Assembly: GCA_965228425.1 (NCBI GenBank)
Contig: OZ245815.1
Span: 3,472,001-3,536,000 of the forward strand
Source of the DNA: JAJFJD01 sp965228425
GTDB taxonomy: Bacteria; Pseudomonadota; Alphaproteobacteria; UBA8366
Reading direction: 5' to 3'
Length of the DNA: 64,000 bases
Shown here: in pieces, positions 1-8,884 of the stretch
How the letters are laid out: the number at the start of each line of letters is the position of its first letter
Numbering within the stretch: position 1 is the stretch's first letter
Program-made: the position numbers and the translations under genes
The notes under the pieces: model-generated
Told to the model about the DNA's origin: nothing
Database searches by the model: none
Seen by the model: only the letters and a program-made list of their open reading frames with translations

Positions 1-296
1 TCACCGGCGACCGCATCGACGCCGAAACCGCGCTGCGGGTCGGCATCGTCAGCCGCATGGTTCCCGCCGACGAATTGATGCCAACGGCCCTCAAAATCGC
101 GGCACGCATCGCGGGTCACGCCCCGCTCGCGGTCAAGGCGGCCAAGGAGATCACGCAATCGGCGTTGGACGAAACCTTCGAACAGGCGATGCGGCTCGGC
201 GGCGCCCTGCGCTGGGTAGTCGGTCAGACTGAAGACGCGAAGGAAGGCCCGCGCGCCTTCGCCGAGAAGCGCGCCCCGAACTATAAGGGCCGGTAG
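1..296 (+). CDS. Enoyl-CoA hydratase/isomerase family protein, C-terminal part
   Basis: The gene enters from the left edge; the open frame runs from base 3 to a TAG at 294-296, about 97 residues. The visible part is the C-terminal helical region of the crotonase family: TGDRIDAETALRVGIVSRMV, then a long helix with PLAVKAAKEI, and an FAEKRAPNYKGR end typical of enoyl-CoA hydratases. These enzymes hydrate or isomerise 2-enoyl-CoA in fatty-acid or aromatic acyl-CoA breakdown. The oxyanion-hole and catalytic region lies outside the window, so the exact substrate cannot be judged. Confidence 0.85.
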   Translation, partial: TGDRIDAETALRVGIVSRMVPADELMPTALKIAARIAGHAPLAVKAAKEITQSALDETFEQAMRLGGALRWVVGQTEDAKEGPRAFAEKRAPNYKGR

Positions 297-331
297 CCCC
301 GCCGTTTATCGACCGGGCCGAGCGGTCCGGG

Positions 332-751
332 TCAATACTGATCCAGCAGATAGCTCACCAGGTCGGTGGTCGTTACGATGCCGACCAGCGTGCCGTCGTC
401 GCCCACCACTGGAAGCGAATGCAGCGATCCCGTGCTCAGCTTCTCGGCCGCCGTCCGGATCGGCTCGCTGGCGCCGATCGTAACGAGATCGCCCGACATC
501 ACCTGCTCGATGGTGAATTGCGAATCCAGATACTCCGAATTGGCGGAATCCGGTGTGCCGTAGGCATCGAGGCTAAGCTTCATCATGTCGCTGGAACTGA
601 TCACGCCGACCGGCTTCTCGCCGTTGACGACCGGCACGTGGTGAATGCGATTTTCCGTCAACAACGTGTAAACCTCGCTGACTTTTTGGGCCGTATGTAC
701 GGTCATCGGCTCGGTCGACATGATGTGGGAAACAGGTTCGTTGTGTTTCAT
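332..751 (-). CDS. CBS-domain protein (two CBS repeats)
   Basis: 139 residues formed almost entirely by two CBS motifs, about residues 8-62 and 80-139. The first contains MTVHTAQKVSEVYTLLTENR and VPVVNGEKPVGVISSSDMMK; the second contains LHSLPVVGDDGTLVGIVTTTDL. CBS pairs bind adenine nucleotides and act as energy or redox sensors. A stand-alone pair of this length is a common small bacterial protein of unknown partner. A purine-rich AAAGG lies upstream of the ATG. It is the last gene of a loosely spaced minus-strand run. Partner and ligand are unknown. Confidence 0.85.
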   Translation of the reverse strand: MKHNEPVSHIMSTEPMTVHTAQKVSEVYTLLTENRIHHVPVVNGEKPVGVISSSDMMKLSLDAYGTPDSANSEYLDSQFTIEQVMSGDLVTIGASEPIRTAAEKLSTGSLHSLPVVGDDGTLVGIVTTTDLVSYLLDQY

Positions 752-918
752 CGTGGATACCTTTGCGGTTCAGCGGCTAGACGGCGGCAAACCCCACCTC
801 TCAGGAGCCTCCCCCACAACTATGCGCCGCGGCCGCTCACCGCTCATTGACCGATATCAAAGCGACGGCGCCGCCGAATGCTTCGACAGTCTCAAATTGA
901 AGTATTCAAACAAACGCC

Positions 919-984
919 GTCATCCCCGTGGAAACGGGGATCCAACGGCGCAATGGCCTGGATTCCCGCGTTCGCGGGGATGAC
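919..984. repeat. REP-like paired palindrome, copy 1 (divergent)
   Basis: Two inverted palindromic units face each other: GTCATCCCCGTGGAAACGGG at the left and a TGGATTCCCGCG...CGGGGATGAC unit at the right, with a short spacer. The outer ends GTCAT and ATGAC are complementary. The same structure occurs at 12139-12207 and 29769-29838; this copy differs at several bases. It lies between the VOC gene and the CBS gene. Confidence 0.8.
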
Positions 985-1005
985 ACGGCGGGAAACCAAA
1001 ACCCA

Positions 1006-1377
1006 CTACACGTGCTGATCGACCAGGATCGGGTTACCGTCCGGGTCGACCACGACGAAACTTGCCGGTCCGCGCGTCGTCTCGTCCGCCTCGCTCGTGA
1101 GGGATATTCCCTCCGCCTTCAACCGCTTTTGGATGTCACGCACATCTTCGAAATCGTCGAGCGGCGCTCCGTCCGGCCCCCAGCCGGGATTGAAGGTCAG
1201 CATGTTCTGGTCGAACATGCCCTGGAAGAGACCGATCACGCATTCGCCGTTCGCGAGGATGAGCCAGTTCTGGCCCTCGTCGCCGCCGATCTTGCCGAAC
1301 CCCAGTTTCTCGTAAAAAGCACTCGATAAGGCCAGGTCTTTCACGGTCAGGCTGATCGAAAAAGCGCCGAGGCTCAT
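1006..1377 (-). CDS. VOC (glyoxalase/bleomycin-resistance) family protein
   Basis: 123 residues from an ATG at 1377 preceded by AAGGAGACC. A longer in-frame extension to 1647 exists, but it is arginine-rich noise antisense to the cupin gene. The fold signature is clear: MSLGAFSISLTVKDLALSSA, FYEKLGF, WLILANGECVIGLFQG, and an ending with FVVVDPDGNPILVDQH, where the Asp-Pro-Asp-Gly-Asn turn and the final His-bearing strand are typical. VOC proteins are metal-dependent isomerases, dioxygenases or binding proteins; the substrate is not predictable. It follows the cupin gene on the same strand. Confidence 0.85.
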   Translation of the reverse strand: MSLGAFSISLTVKDLALSSAFYEKLGFGKIGGDEGQNWLILANGECVIGLFQGMFDQNMLTFNPGWGPDGAPLDDFEDVRDIQKRLKAEGISLTSEADETTRGPASFVVVDPDGNPILVDQHV

Positions 1378-1430
1378 GGTCGGTCTCCTTAGTGGATTGC
1401 GTTTTAAGGGTGCCGGCGATCCGGCGGTAT

Positions 1431-1916
1431 CTAATTGCCGCTCTTGTCCGGTCCGAATCCGTCCAGGAACCGCGGGCCGTCTTCGATGCCGTCGACCGGC
1501 GGGCCAGCGATGCCATGCCGGGTATCCTTGGCGACGAAGAAGATTACGTCCTCCTCCGGTGTTGCAACGCAGCTGTGCTCGACCCCGGCGGGAATGTGGA
1601 CGCAATGCCCGGCCGGACAAAAGATCGTCTGATCGCCGATGTCGCATTGCAGCGTCCCCTGCAAGACGTAGTTGAACTGTTCGTTGGGATGGGTGTGCCG
1701 CTTCGATCCGGACCCTCGGGCCTTATGGATCACGCCGACAATAACCTTCTCGCCGAACAACGCGCCGCCATAGGAGGACGATTTGCCGGAGGTATGGCGC
1801 GGGCTCATGACCTCGCAACTCGTTTCCCCGTCGGGCAGGTCGCCCAGCCCATTCATGTCGTATACATGTTGGACCTTGCCGTCGTGCCGTGTTTTCAGCG
1901 CGGTGTCGCTGGCCAT
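1431..1916 (-). CDS. Cupin-domain protein
   Basis: 161 residues. The two cupin motifs are visible: HTHPNEQFNYVLQGTLQC (metal ligands His, His, Glu) around residues 76-95, and PAGHCVHIPAGVEHS around 101-115 carrying the last His. Single-domain cupins of this type are small metal-binding dioxygenases, isomerases or sensors. It is 59 nt downstream of pabBC and upstream of the VOC gene on the same strand, so co-transcription is likely. GGAGG lies just before the ATG. Function otherwise unknown. Confidence 0.8.
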   Translation of the reverse strand: MASDTALKTRHDGKVQHVYDMNGLGDLPDGETSCEVMSPRHTSGKSSSYGGALFGEKVIVGVIHKARGSGSKRHTHPNEQFNYVLQGTLQCDIGDQTIFCPAGHCVHIPAGVEHSCVATPEEDVIFFVAKDTRHGIAGPPVDGIEDGPRFLDGFGPDKSGN

Positions 1917-1975
1917 TACTTTTCCTCCGGGATTTCAATCGGTCACTCCATGGTCGGAAGAATGTCCGGGGATTG

Positions 1976-3784
1976 TCAACCGGCGCGCCGCATGGCATCG
2001 ACCGGTTCGGCGCGCACGAGCCCGCGCACCGAATTGCCGAGATAAACACGGTCCGCCGTTTCCAAATCTTTCGGCATCAGGATTGCTTCCTCGATTTTGC
2101 AATCGGGGTCCGACAACAGGGCGCGGCGCAGCGTACCGTTCAACAAACCGCAGTCGAGCGGCGGCGTCAGCAGGCGGCGGTCGCGCTCGATGAACAGGTT
2201 GGTGTAGCTGCCCTCGGTCAGCTCGCCCTTCTCGTTGACGAAGATCGCCTCGTCGCAGCCGGTTTCACGGTTCAGTCGCTCGCGAGTCCGGTCGTAAAAT
2301 TGCCGCCGCGTCGTCTTGTGAAACAGAAACCGGTTCGCACTGTCGGTGGCTTCTTCCGCAAGGACATAGCGCATCCCCGCGTCGGAAGACGGCGGGTCGA
2401 TGGCGGCGCTCGTCACATCGATCTTGCCGACCTCATCCAGGGTCAGCCGCACCCGGTGGCACGGCCCCGCAAGCGCAGCGGCGACGTCCTCCAATGCCGC
2501 GCGAACTGCGGCCACATCGCACGCAAAGCCGAAATAGGCGGCGGACTCCGACAATCGCTCAAGATGCTCGTCCAGCAGGAAATAGCCGCCGTCGCGGTCC
2601 CAGCGCATCGTTTCGATCAATTCGAACGGCGCGGCCCGGCCGGTCATGAACTGCGCCTTCAACAGGCTTTCCGCATACTCCGCGGGACCGTCGGAATCGA
2701 AAACGATCCCGCTGCCGATACCCATTTCGCCGCGCCCGTCATCATCCAGCATGATCGTCCGGATCGCGACATTCAAATCCACGTCACCGTTCGGTGCGAT
2801 CATACCGACCGCGCCCGTGTAGACGCCGCGCGGCGCGGTCTCCAGTTCCCGGATAATCTCCATCGCCCGGATCTTCGGCGCGCCGGTCACCGAGCCGCAG
2901 GGAAAGATGCTGCGGATCACCTCCGGCAGATCGATGTCCCGCCGCAGTTGCGCCGACACACCCGAGGTCATCTGGTGCAGGCTCCGGAAGGTCTCGATAC
3001 GAAACATATCCTGCACCGTTACCGACCCCACTTCCGCAAGCCGCCCGAGATCGTTGCGCATCAGGTCGAGGATCATGAGATTCTCGGCGCGCGACTTTTC
3101 GTCGGCGGCCAGCGCAGCCTTCAGGTCCATATCTTCCTGCAAGGTCCGCCCCCGCGGCGCTGTCCCCTTCATCGGCCGCATCGCCGCCTGCCCGTCCTGC
3201 GTGCGAAGAAATAATTCCGGCGACAAGGACAGGACGTGGAAATCCCCGCCCCCGATCAATGCGGCATGCGCCACGCGCTGCTCGCGCCGCAATTCGTTAT
3301 AGAATGCAACGGGATCACCGGAAAACTCGAAGTGATGCTTGAAGGTCAGGTTGATCTGATACGCATCGCCCGCGGCGATATAGTCCTTCACCCGGTCGAA
3401 TGCCGCCAAGTACGCGTCCCGGTCGATCGAGAGCGTCAACCCGTCGACACTATGATTCGGCTTATCCGGCGTGAGTGGTCGATCGCCAGCGGCGATCTCC
3501 CGGAATCCCGGAAAGACACCCATCCAGATCAGCGGCTGCCGGCGGTGCTGTGGCAGCAGCGGCCGAAGTTTCGGTTCGAGGGCATAGCCGAGTTCATAGG
3601 CCAGGAACCCGGCGAGATATTGGCCATCCGCGCTCGCCGCGGCCATCGCAGCCAGCGCCCCAGGCACGTCCTCCGGCGCGTCGCACCGAATAATCCGAAC
3701 CGGATCGTCGAACAACCGAGCCGCCCGGGCCGGGTCCAGATGATCTTCCAGCAAGACATAGGGCGTGCCGGGCACGTCGGTCAT
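1976..3784 (-). CDS. pabBC: Fused aminodeoxychorismate synthase component I / class IV aminotransferase (PabB-PabC)
   Basis: 602 residues with two domains. Residues about 1-378 are the chorismate-binding domain. It has PMKGT at 204-208, whose Lys marks PabB rather than anthranilate synthase, then ENLMILDLMRND and SIFPCGSVTGAPKIRAMEI. Residues about 386-600 are a class IV PLP domain, with candidate PLP lysine K490 in FLFHKTTRR and NEKGELTEGSYTNLF. Together they should convert chorismate (with the glutaminase PabA, not seen here) to 4-aminobenzoate for folate. Its ATG overlaps the stop of the upstream glycosyltransferase (ATGA), indicating translational coupling. Such fusions are common in alphaproteobacteria. 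Confidence 0.92.
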   Translation of the reverse strand: MTDVPGTPYVLLEDHLDPARAARLFDDPVRIIRCDAPEDVPGALAAMAAASADGQYLAGFLAYELGYALEPKLRPLLPQHRRQPLIWMGVFPGFREIAAGDRPLTPDKPNHSVDGLTLSIDRDAYLAAFDRVKDYIAAGDAYQINLTFKHHFEFSGDPVAFYNELRREQRVAHAALIGGGDFHVLSLSPELFLRTQDGQAAMRPMKGTAPRGRTLQEDMDLKAALAADEKSRAENLMILDLMRNDLGRLAEVGSVTVQDMFRIETFRSLHQMTSGVSAQLRRDIDLPEVIRSIFPCGSVTGAPKIRAMEIIRELETAPRGVYTGAVGMIAPNGDVDLNVAIRTIMLDDDGRGEMGIGSGIVFDSDGPAEYAESLLKAQFMTGRAAPFELIETMRWDRDGGYFLLDEHLERLSESAAYFGFACDVAAVRAALEDVAAALAGPCHRVRLTLDEVGKIDVTSAAIDPPSSDAGMRYVLAEEATDSANRFLFHKTTRRQFYDRTRERLNRETGCDEAIFVNEKGELTEGSYTNLFIERDRRLLTPPLDCGLLNGTLRRALLSDPDCKIEEAILMPKDLETADRVYLGNSVRGLVRAEPVDAMRRAG

Positions 3785-4911
3785 GAAGCCTCCGGCGTCG
3801 GCGCCCCTGTATGCAACGCTTCGAACGCGTCGATACTGCGATTCAATCCGAATGACGCTTCGATCTGAGCCCGTGCCTTCTCGCCCAAGCTGCGGCGCAA
3901 TTCCGTGTCGTCGCGGAGCCGGGCAAGCGCCGACACCAGCGCCTCCGCATCGCGCGGCGGGACGACGATTCCAGCGTCGCCGACGATCCGGGCGGCATCG
4001 CCCACGTCGGTGGCCACGACAGGCAATCCGCTGGCCATCGCCTCGCCGATCGCGTTCGAGAAGCCTTCGCCAAAATGCGACGGGCTCACCAACGCATCGA
4101 CCGCCGAGAGCAGACGCGAGACATCGTCCCGTTCACCGAGCGGGACCACGCGCGTCTTCCCGGCCAACACCTCGGTTCCCGCGCCGATCGCGAGACAGGT
4201 AACGTTGCGACTGCGCCGCAGCGCGGCCAAGAGCGTGTCATAGCCTTTCATGGTGTCGTAGCGGGCAACCGTCGCGACGACGAAGGCGTCGTCGGACAAG
4301 TCCAATTCCCGCCGGACCTGTCGGCCGGCCGCGGTATCCGGCGCGAAATCACCGGTATCGAAGCCATTGTCGACGACGATGGACCGCCGGGGCCGATATC
4401 CGAGCTTGCGATGGGCAATCTTACCGGCTTTCGAATTGTAGACGACTCCATCGACGAAACGCGCCAACAATGCGCAAAGCCGCACCACGATCCGCAACGG
4501 CACCGGATACGCGCCGAGATCTACGTCGGAACAGCGTACGCCCCAGTAGAGCCGGGTCCTTTTCCGCCGCCCCGACAGCCAAAGCGACAAGAGGGCAACA
4601 AGGTCGGCGTGATACATCCAGCTCTGGATGACCGGCGGTTTTTCCCGGCGGATGATTCCGGCGAGACGAAACAGCGCCAGCGGGTTGGGCATGCCCCGGC
4701 GCAGCCCCAGATCTTCCACCGCCACGCCGGCAGCCTGCAGGCGGTCCCGTTGCGACCCGCCCGGCGATAGGCTTACGACGAAGGGCGACGCACCGTCTCG
4801 ACGCTGGGCGATACAGAGATTGGCAAGCATCCTTTCCGCCCCGCCGGTGTCCAAACCCGTAATGACATGCATCACCGTCACGCGGCCGCTCCTGCGACGG
4901 CGGACCGGCAC
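3781..4911 (-). CDS. Glycosyltransferase family 4 (GT-B fold)
   Basis: 376 residues. The N-terminal acceptor domain starts VMHVITGLDTGGAERML, the usual GT4 opening. The C-terminal nucleotide-sugar domain contains VATVARYDTMKGYDTLLAA and GEGFSNAIGEAMASGLPVV, the EX7E motif. These enzymes transfer sugars from activated donors onto polysaccharide or lipid acceptors at the cytoplasmic face. The Met at residue 14 is an equally possible start. The gene shares four bases with pabBC, so it heads that operon although no pathway link is obvious. Acceptor unknown. Confidence 0.85.
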   Translation of the reverse strand: MPVRRRRSGRVTVMHVITGLDTGGAERMLANLCIAQRRDGASPFVVSLSPGGSQRDRLQAAGVAVEDLGLRRGMPNPLALFRLAGIIRREKPPVIQSWMYHADLVALLSLWLSGRRKRTRLYWGVRCSDVDLGAYPVPLRIVVRLCALLARFVDGVVYNSKAGKIAHRKLGYRPRRSIVVDNGFDTGDFAPDTAAGRQVRRELDLSDDAFVVATVARYDTMKGYDTLLAALRRSRNVTCLAIGAGTEVLAGKTRVVPLGERDDVSRLLSAVDALVSPSHFGEGFSNAIGEAMASGLPVVATDVGDAARIVGDAGIVVPPRDAEALVSALARLRDDTELRRSLGEKARAQIEASFGLNRSIDAFEALHTGAPTPEAS

Positions 4912-5094
4912 ACCAGACGCCCAACGTCCCTGCTACGATCCCTGGCCGATTGGTGGAATGACACGACGAACCTCTTCTCCCGCTAAAAACGGACTGCGCA
5001 CGCTATCGCTCTCCGAAAGGTCGATCAAAGCCTTTGTGTCCTGTGACGCCGAAGAGGACGGATTGTCGCATTTTAAGAAAATTCCTTTTGAACA

Positions 5095-5112
5095 ATTGTA
5101 TACACGTGTATC
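5095..5112. promoter_or_regulatory. Candidate operator upstream of gntR
   Basis: ATTGTATACACGTGTATC contains the perfect 12-base palindrome ATACACGTGTAT (5100-5111), 31 nt before the GntR start codon. The left part ATTGTATAC recurs in the inverted repeat in front of the neighbouring flavoprotein gene. GntR/FCD regulators usually bind such short palindromes and often autoregulate. Binding is inferred. Confidence 0.5.
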
Positions 5113-5142
5113 TTATAAAGAACGCAACGATGGTATGAGTTT

Positions 5143-5835
5143 ATGACCGACCAAATCGCCGAAGAAATGATTGCCCTGAAGAATCGGGACAATCGGCAAT
5201 ACGCCTCGCGGAGCGAAGCCGCACACAGCCTGCTGCGAAACGCCGTGATGGAGGGCGTCCTGAAGCCGGGTGACCGGCTGCGTGAACTCGACGTGGCAAG
5301 CTGGCTCGACATGAGCCGGACGCCGATCCGTGAATCCTTCCGACGGCTGGAGCGGGACGGCCTGATCACCTTTGCCCCGCACAAGGGCATGACCGTCACG
5401 GTGCTGGACCATGGGGCGGTCATGGAACTGTACCGCATGCGGGAGGTTCTCGAAGGAACCGCCGCCTCACTCGCCGCACAGCACGCTACCGAAGCGGAAA
5501 TCGCCTCGTTGAAGGATCTGGTCGGGATGGAAGCCTCTATTGGGGCCAATGAGCAAGGCCTATCGGACCACAACATCGCCTTCCACAACGCGATCTATGC
5601 CGCCGCACACAATCGCTACTTGCTGCGGTCGTTGAACGGCCTGCGTGATTCGATGGCGCTGCTGGGCGACACGACCTATTCGATCCTAGGCCGCGCCAAA
5701 GCCGCTTGCGCCGAACATAACGCGGTCGTGGACGCCATCGCACGCCGCGACGCCGATGGCGCCGACGACGCCATGCGGGCTCACATGCGCGGGGCACAGC
5801 ACGCCCGGCTCCGGCAGATGCACGGTCAGCCCTAG
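5143..5835 (+). CDS. GntR-family transcriptional regulator (FCD subgroup)
   Basis: 230 residues. The N-terminal winged helix covers about residues 22-88, with LKPGDRLRELDVASWLDMSR and TPIRESFRRLERDGLI. The C-terminal FCD ligand domain covers about 95-222, with YRMREVLEGTAASLAA and LSDHNIAFHNAIYAAAHNRY; its Asp and His residues bind metal in this family. FCD regulators usually sense an organic acid and control the adjacent catabolic gene. The next gene downstream is a TcuA-like flavoprotein, and both promoters share ATTGTATAC, so it probably controls itself and that gene. Confidence 0.9.
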   Translation: MTDQIAEEMIALKNRDNRQYASRSEAAHSLLRNAVMEGVLKPGDRLRELDVASWLDMSRTPIRESFRRLERDGLITFAPHKGMTVTVLDHGAVMELYRMREVLEGTAASLAAQHATEAEIASLKDLVGMEASIGANEQGLSDHNIAFHNAIYAAAHNRYLLRSLNGLRDSMALLGDTTYSILGRAKAACAEHNAVVDAIARRDADGADDAMRAHMRGAQHARLRQMHGQP

Positions 5836-5932
5836 CCCCGTCCGCGCTGGCCCCATCTTTCCGCGTTGTCTAAACTACAGATATCCTATGAATTGCAGGC
5901 CGTTCCGGCCGAGTTGACCGAGTTCAAACCAG

Positions 5933-5954
5933 ATTGTATACAAAGATATACAAT
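5933..5954. promoter_or_regulatory. Candidate GntR operator in front of the TcuA-like gene
   Basis: A perfect inverted repeat with 8-base arms ATTGTATA (5933-5940) and TATACAAT (5947-5954), separated by six bases. It lies 83 nt before the ATG of the flavoprotein gene. The left arm plus the next C equals the ATTGTATAC found before gntR. Operator function is inferred from symmetry, sharing and position. Confidence 0.55.
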
Positions 5955-6037
5955 ATTCCGTAACTGTCTTGAGGACGGTATGGCGCCCATGTTTGGGATC
6001 TGAAACCGTCGTGTGAGTGTTGGGGGAACCTAGAGAA

Positions 6038-7510
6038 ATGAGTGAAGAATTTGACGTAATCGTCGTGGGCGCCGGCAACGCCGCGATGTGCGCCGCAATG
6101 TCGGCCCATGAGAATGGCGCGAAGGTCTGCATCCTGGAACGCGCCAATGAGGACGAAGCCGGCGGCAATAGCCGATACACGGCGGGCGCGCTGCGTTTTG
6201 CGCATAACGGCCTGCAGGACATCATGACCCTCGTCGACCTGACCGACGATGAGAAAGAGAACAACGATTTCGGCACCTACACGACCGATCAGTTCTTCGA
6301 CGACATGTTCCGCGTCACCCAATACCGGACCGATCCGGAACTCTGCGAAATCCTGGTGACCAAGAGCCTCGAAACGACGAAGTGGATGCATTCGAAGGGT
6401 ATCCGCTTCATGCCGATGTACGGTCGCCAGGCCTTCAAGGTCGACGGCAAGATGAAGTTCTGGGGCGGGCTCGCGCTGGAATTCTGGGGCGGCGGTCCCG
6501 GCATCTGGGAAATGGAATCGAAAATCGTCGGCGATCTCGGCATTCCCATCAAATTCGAGCACCGTGCGGTCGGACTGCTGTACGACGATGAGAAAGTCTA
6601 CGGCGTGAAGGTCAAGCATAAGGGCAAGGTCTTCGACATGAAGGCCAAATCGGTCGTGCTCGCCGCCGGTGGCTTCGAATCCAATTCCGACTGGCGCACC
6701 CGTTACCTCGGCCCGGGTTGGGACTTGGTGAAGGTGCGCGGCACCCGCCACAATATGGGCGAAGGCATCAAGATGGCGCTCGACATCGGCGCCATGCCCT
6801 ACGGCAACTGGTCGGGCTGCCACGCCGTCGGCTGGGACCTTAACGCGCCGGAATTCGGCGACCTGGCGGTCGGCGACAACTTCCAAAAGCACAGTTACCC
6901 GCTCGGCATCATGGTCAACGCCACCGGCAAGCGCTTCGTCGACGAAGGCGCCGATTTCCGGAACTACACCTATGCGAAATACGGCAAGGTGATCCTGGAA
7001 GAGCCGGGCCAGTTCGCCTGGCAGATCTTCGACCAGAAGGTCACCAGCCTGCTGCGCGACGAATACCGCATCAAACAAATGACCAAGGTCACCGCCGACA
7101 CCATCGAGGAACTCGCGCCGAAGCTCGAAGGCGTCGACGCCGACCAATTCGTCAAGACGGTAAAGGAATACAACGACGCCGTGATGACCGACGTGCGCTT
7201 CAATCCGGCGGTACTGGACGGACGCGGCACCAAGGGCCTCGACGTTCCCAAGACCAACTGGGCCAACACGCTCGACGAGCCGCCCTACGAGGCCTACGCC
7301 ATCACCTGCGGCGTGACCTTCACCTTCGGCGGATTGAGGATCGACAACGACGGGCGCGTGCTCGACACCGACCTGCAGAAAATTCCCGGCCTCTATGCGG
7401 CCGGTGAACTGGTCGGCGGCCTGTTCTACTTCAACTACGCCGGCGGCACCGGCCTGATGAACGGTTCGGTCTTCGGCAAGATCGCGGGTGCGAGCGCCGC
7501 GACGGACTGA
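6038..7510 (+). CDS. FAD-dependent fumarate-reductase-type flavoprotein, TcuA-like
   Basis: 490 residues from the ATG at 6038; a GTG 21 bases upstream is in frame but less likely. It opens EEFDVIVVGAGNAAMCAAMS, the Rossmann dinucleotide motif, followed by ERANEDEAGGNSRYTAGALR. Near the end, PGLYAAGELVGGLFYFNYAG closes the FAD site. The closest recognisable family is tricarballylate dehydrogenase TcuA and its unassigned relatives. No tcuB or tcuC is adjacent, so tricarballylate is only one possible substrate. Control by the upstream FCD regulator is likely. Confidence 0.8.
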   Translation: MSEEFDVIVVGAGNAAMCAAMSAHENGAKVCILERANEDEAGGNSRYTAGALRFAHNGLQDIMTLVDLTDDEKENNDFGTYTTDQFFDDMFRVTQYRTDPELCEILVTKSLETTKWMHSKGIRFMPMYGRQAFKVDGKMKFWGGLALEFWGGGPGIWEMESKIVGDLGIPIKFEHRAVGLLYDDEKVYGVKVKHKGKVFDMKAKSVVLAAGGFESNSDWRTRYLGPGWDLVKVRGTRHNMGEGIKMALDIGAMPYGNWSGCHAVGWDLNAPEFGDLAVGDNFQKHSYPLGIMVNATGKRFVDEGADFRNYTYAKYGKVILEEPGQFAWQIFDQKVTSLLRDEYRIKQMTKVTADTIEELAPKLEGVDADQFVKTVKEYNDAVMTDVRFNPAVLDGRGTKGLDVPKTNWANTLDEPPYEAYAITCGVTFTFGGLRIDNDGRVLDTDLQKIPGLYAAGELVGGLFYFNYAGGTGLMNGSVFGKIAGASAATD

Positions 7511-7528
7511 CCGCGCGGCTCCAGCGCT

Positions 7529-8326
7529 TTACCCAAGCGAATCCGAAAGGCCGCGGAACACACGATCCGCGGCCTCGTCGGCCGGGTAGATCAATTCGAC
7601 GCGCAGCTCATCCAGATTGATCTCGCGCGTGTTACCGAACCGCGCGATCATGGACAGCGTCGCGACGCTCGCATCGCCGATCCGCAGCCGCGGACAAATT
7701 ACCAATGCCGACGGATCGTCGCCGACGGCAAGCGTGTCCGGGGACAAGTCGCTTAAATACCCTTCCGCCCGTGCCACCAATCCCTGCAACCGCTCGTCGG
7801 GACCGCAGCCCGCGACCTCGTGGCGCAATCGCTGCAAGAATATTGCCGCCACTTCGTCGAAATTCTCGATCATGTCGCGCACCGGCCCGGGACTGAGGAA
7901 AGCATCGACGACGTTGACCGGCTGATCCGTCGCGACCGGGAACAGCTTTCGGCCCGCCGCGTTCGTATCGACCAACATCCACCAGCGATCGATGACATAG
8001 GCGGGATACGGCTCGTGACTCTCCAACATGCGCTCGATCGCTGACCGAAACGGCGCAATATCCTCGTGCGCATACGGCAATTCGGGAAAGCGCGGCGTCA
8101 GGCCGGCCGCCATCAACAGGCTGTTCCGGTCGCGCAGCGGAACGTCCAGCGCCTCGGCGACCCGAAGGACGACATCCTCGCCGGGACGCGACCGGCCGGA
8201 CTCAATGAAGGACACGTGGCGTTGCGACATGGTCGCCTCCGCCGCCAGGTCCAGTTGGCTGAAACCCCGTTGGTTCCGCCAATATTTAAGTTGCCGCCCG
8301 AAGGCCGAGGGCTGCGAATGCGTCAT
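7529..8326 (-). CDS. XRE-family regulator with MmyB-like ligand domain
   Basis: 265 residues. The N-terminal helix-turn-helix occupies about 8-66: FGRQLKYWRNQRGFSQLDLA, then SQRHVSFIESGRSRPGEDVV. Residues about 90-262 form the MmyB-like domain (YPAYVIDRWWMLVDTNAAGR, and FGNTREINLDELRVELIYPA), thought to bind a small hydrophobic or fatty-acid-like ligand. It converges with the flavoprotein gene and is divergent from a small membrane protein; neither is an evident target. Confidence 0.88.
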   Translation of the reverse strand: MTHSQPSAFGRQLKYWRNQRGFSQLDLAAEATMSQRHVSFIESGRSRPGEDVVLRVAEALDVPLRDRNSLLMAAGLTPRFPELPYAHEDIAPFRSAIERMLESHEPYPAYVIDRWWMLVDTNAAGRKLFPVATDQPVNVVDAFLSPGPVRDMIENFDEVAAIFLQRLRHEVAGCGPDERLQGLVARAEGYLSDLSPDTLAVGDDPSALVICPRLRIGDASVATLSMIARFGNTREINLDELRVELIYPADEAADRVFRGLSDSLG

Positions 8327-8453
8327 CGAATTTCCTGCCGGTTAAAGTCGCCATAGTGCCGCCGCGGGATGCAGGCCTCAATTACCTTTCCGGGAATTGA
8401 GCGCATTACCGGACCTCCCTACCCTCCGGTCATCGTCAATCGGGAGAACAAAG

Positions 8454-8777
8454 ATGATGAAAGCGATTTGGATTGTCCTGCTGGCCGGCTTTGCCACCCT
8501 CACCGTCTATGCGATTGCCGCTGGCGGTTGGAACGGTTTGACGGCTTACCTCGGGTCGCTCGGACCGTGGGGCGCCCTCGCCACCGTCGACCTGCTGCTC
8601 GCCTTGTTTATCGCGATCGTCTTCATGGTACGGGACGCGGCGGCACGGAAGATCAACGCCGTCCCGTATGTGGTGTTGACCCTACTGACCGGCAGCCTCG
8701 GAATTCTGGTCTATCTGGTTCGTTTCTGGAACCCTGAGCACCCGTTCCGCGGGCCGAAAATCTTGGCGGAGAGCTAA
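8454..8777 (+). CDS. Small membrane protein, DUF2834-like
   Basis: 107 residues from an ATG preceded by GGGAGAA. Three hydrophobic segments are visible, roughly residues 5-22, 38-58 and 70-90, with a charged RDAAARKINAVP loop between the last two. The pattern resembles small DUF2834 integral membrane proteins, for which no function is known. It is divergent from the XRE regulator. Confidence 0.6.
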   Translation: MMKAIWIVLLAGFATLTVYAIAAGGWNGLTAYLGSLGPWGALATVDLLLALFIAIVFMVRDAAARKINAVPYVVLTLLTGSLGILVYLVRFWNPEHPFRGPKILAES

Positions 8778-8884
8778 GCCTCCTGCCAAGCCGTGTCAGC
8801 AACCTCGATCCCGACACCGGATCGGGGTTGCCGCTCGGTGCAAAGCGTCTAGGATCGCGCGCTCAAAACGCGAAAAGGCATGTG

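Noticed and set aside
1889..3214. Long plus-strand frame over pabBC
   Set aside because: Antisense to a well-defined enzyme, with low-complexity arginine-rich composition.
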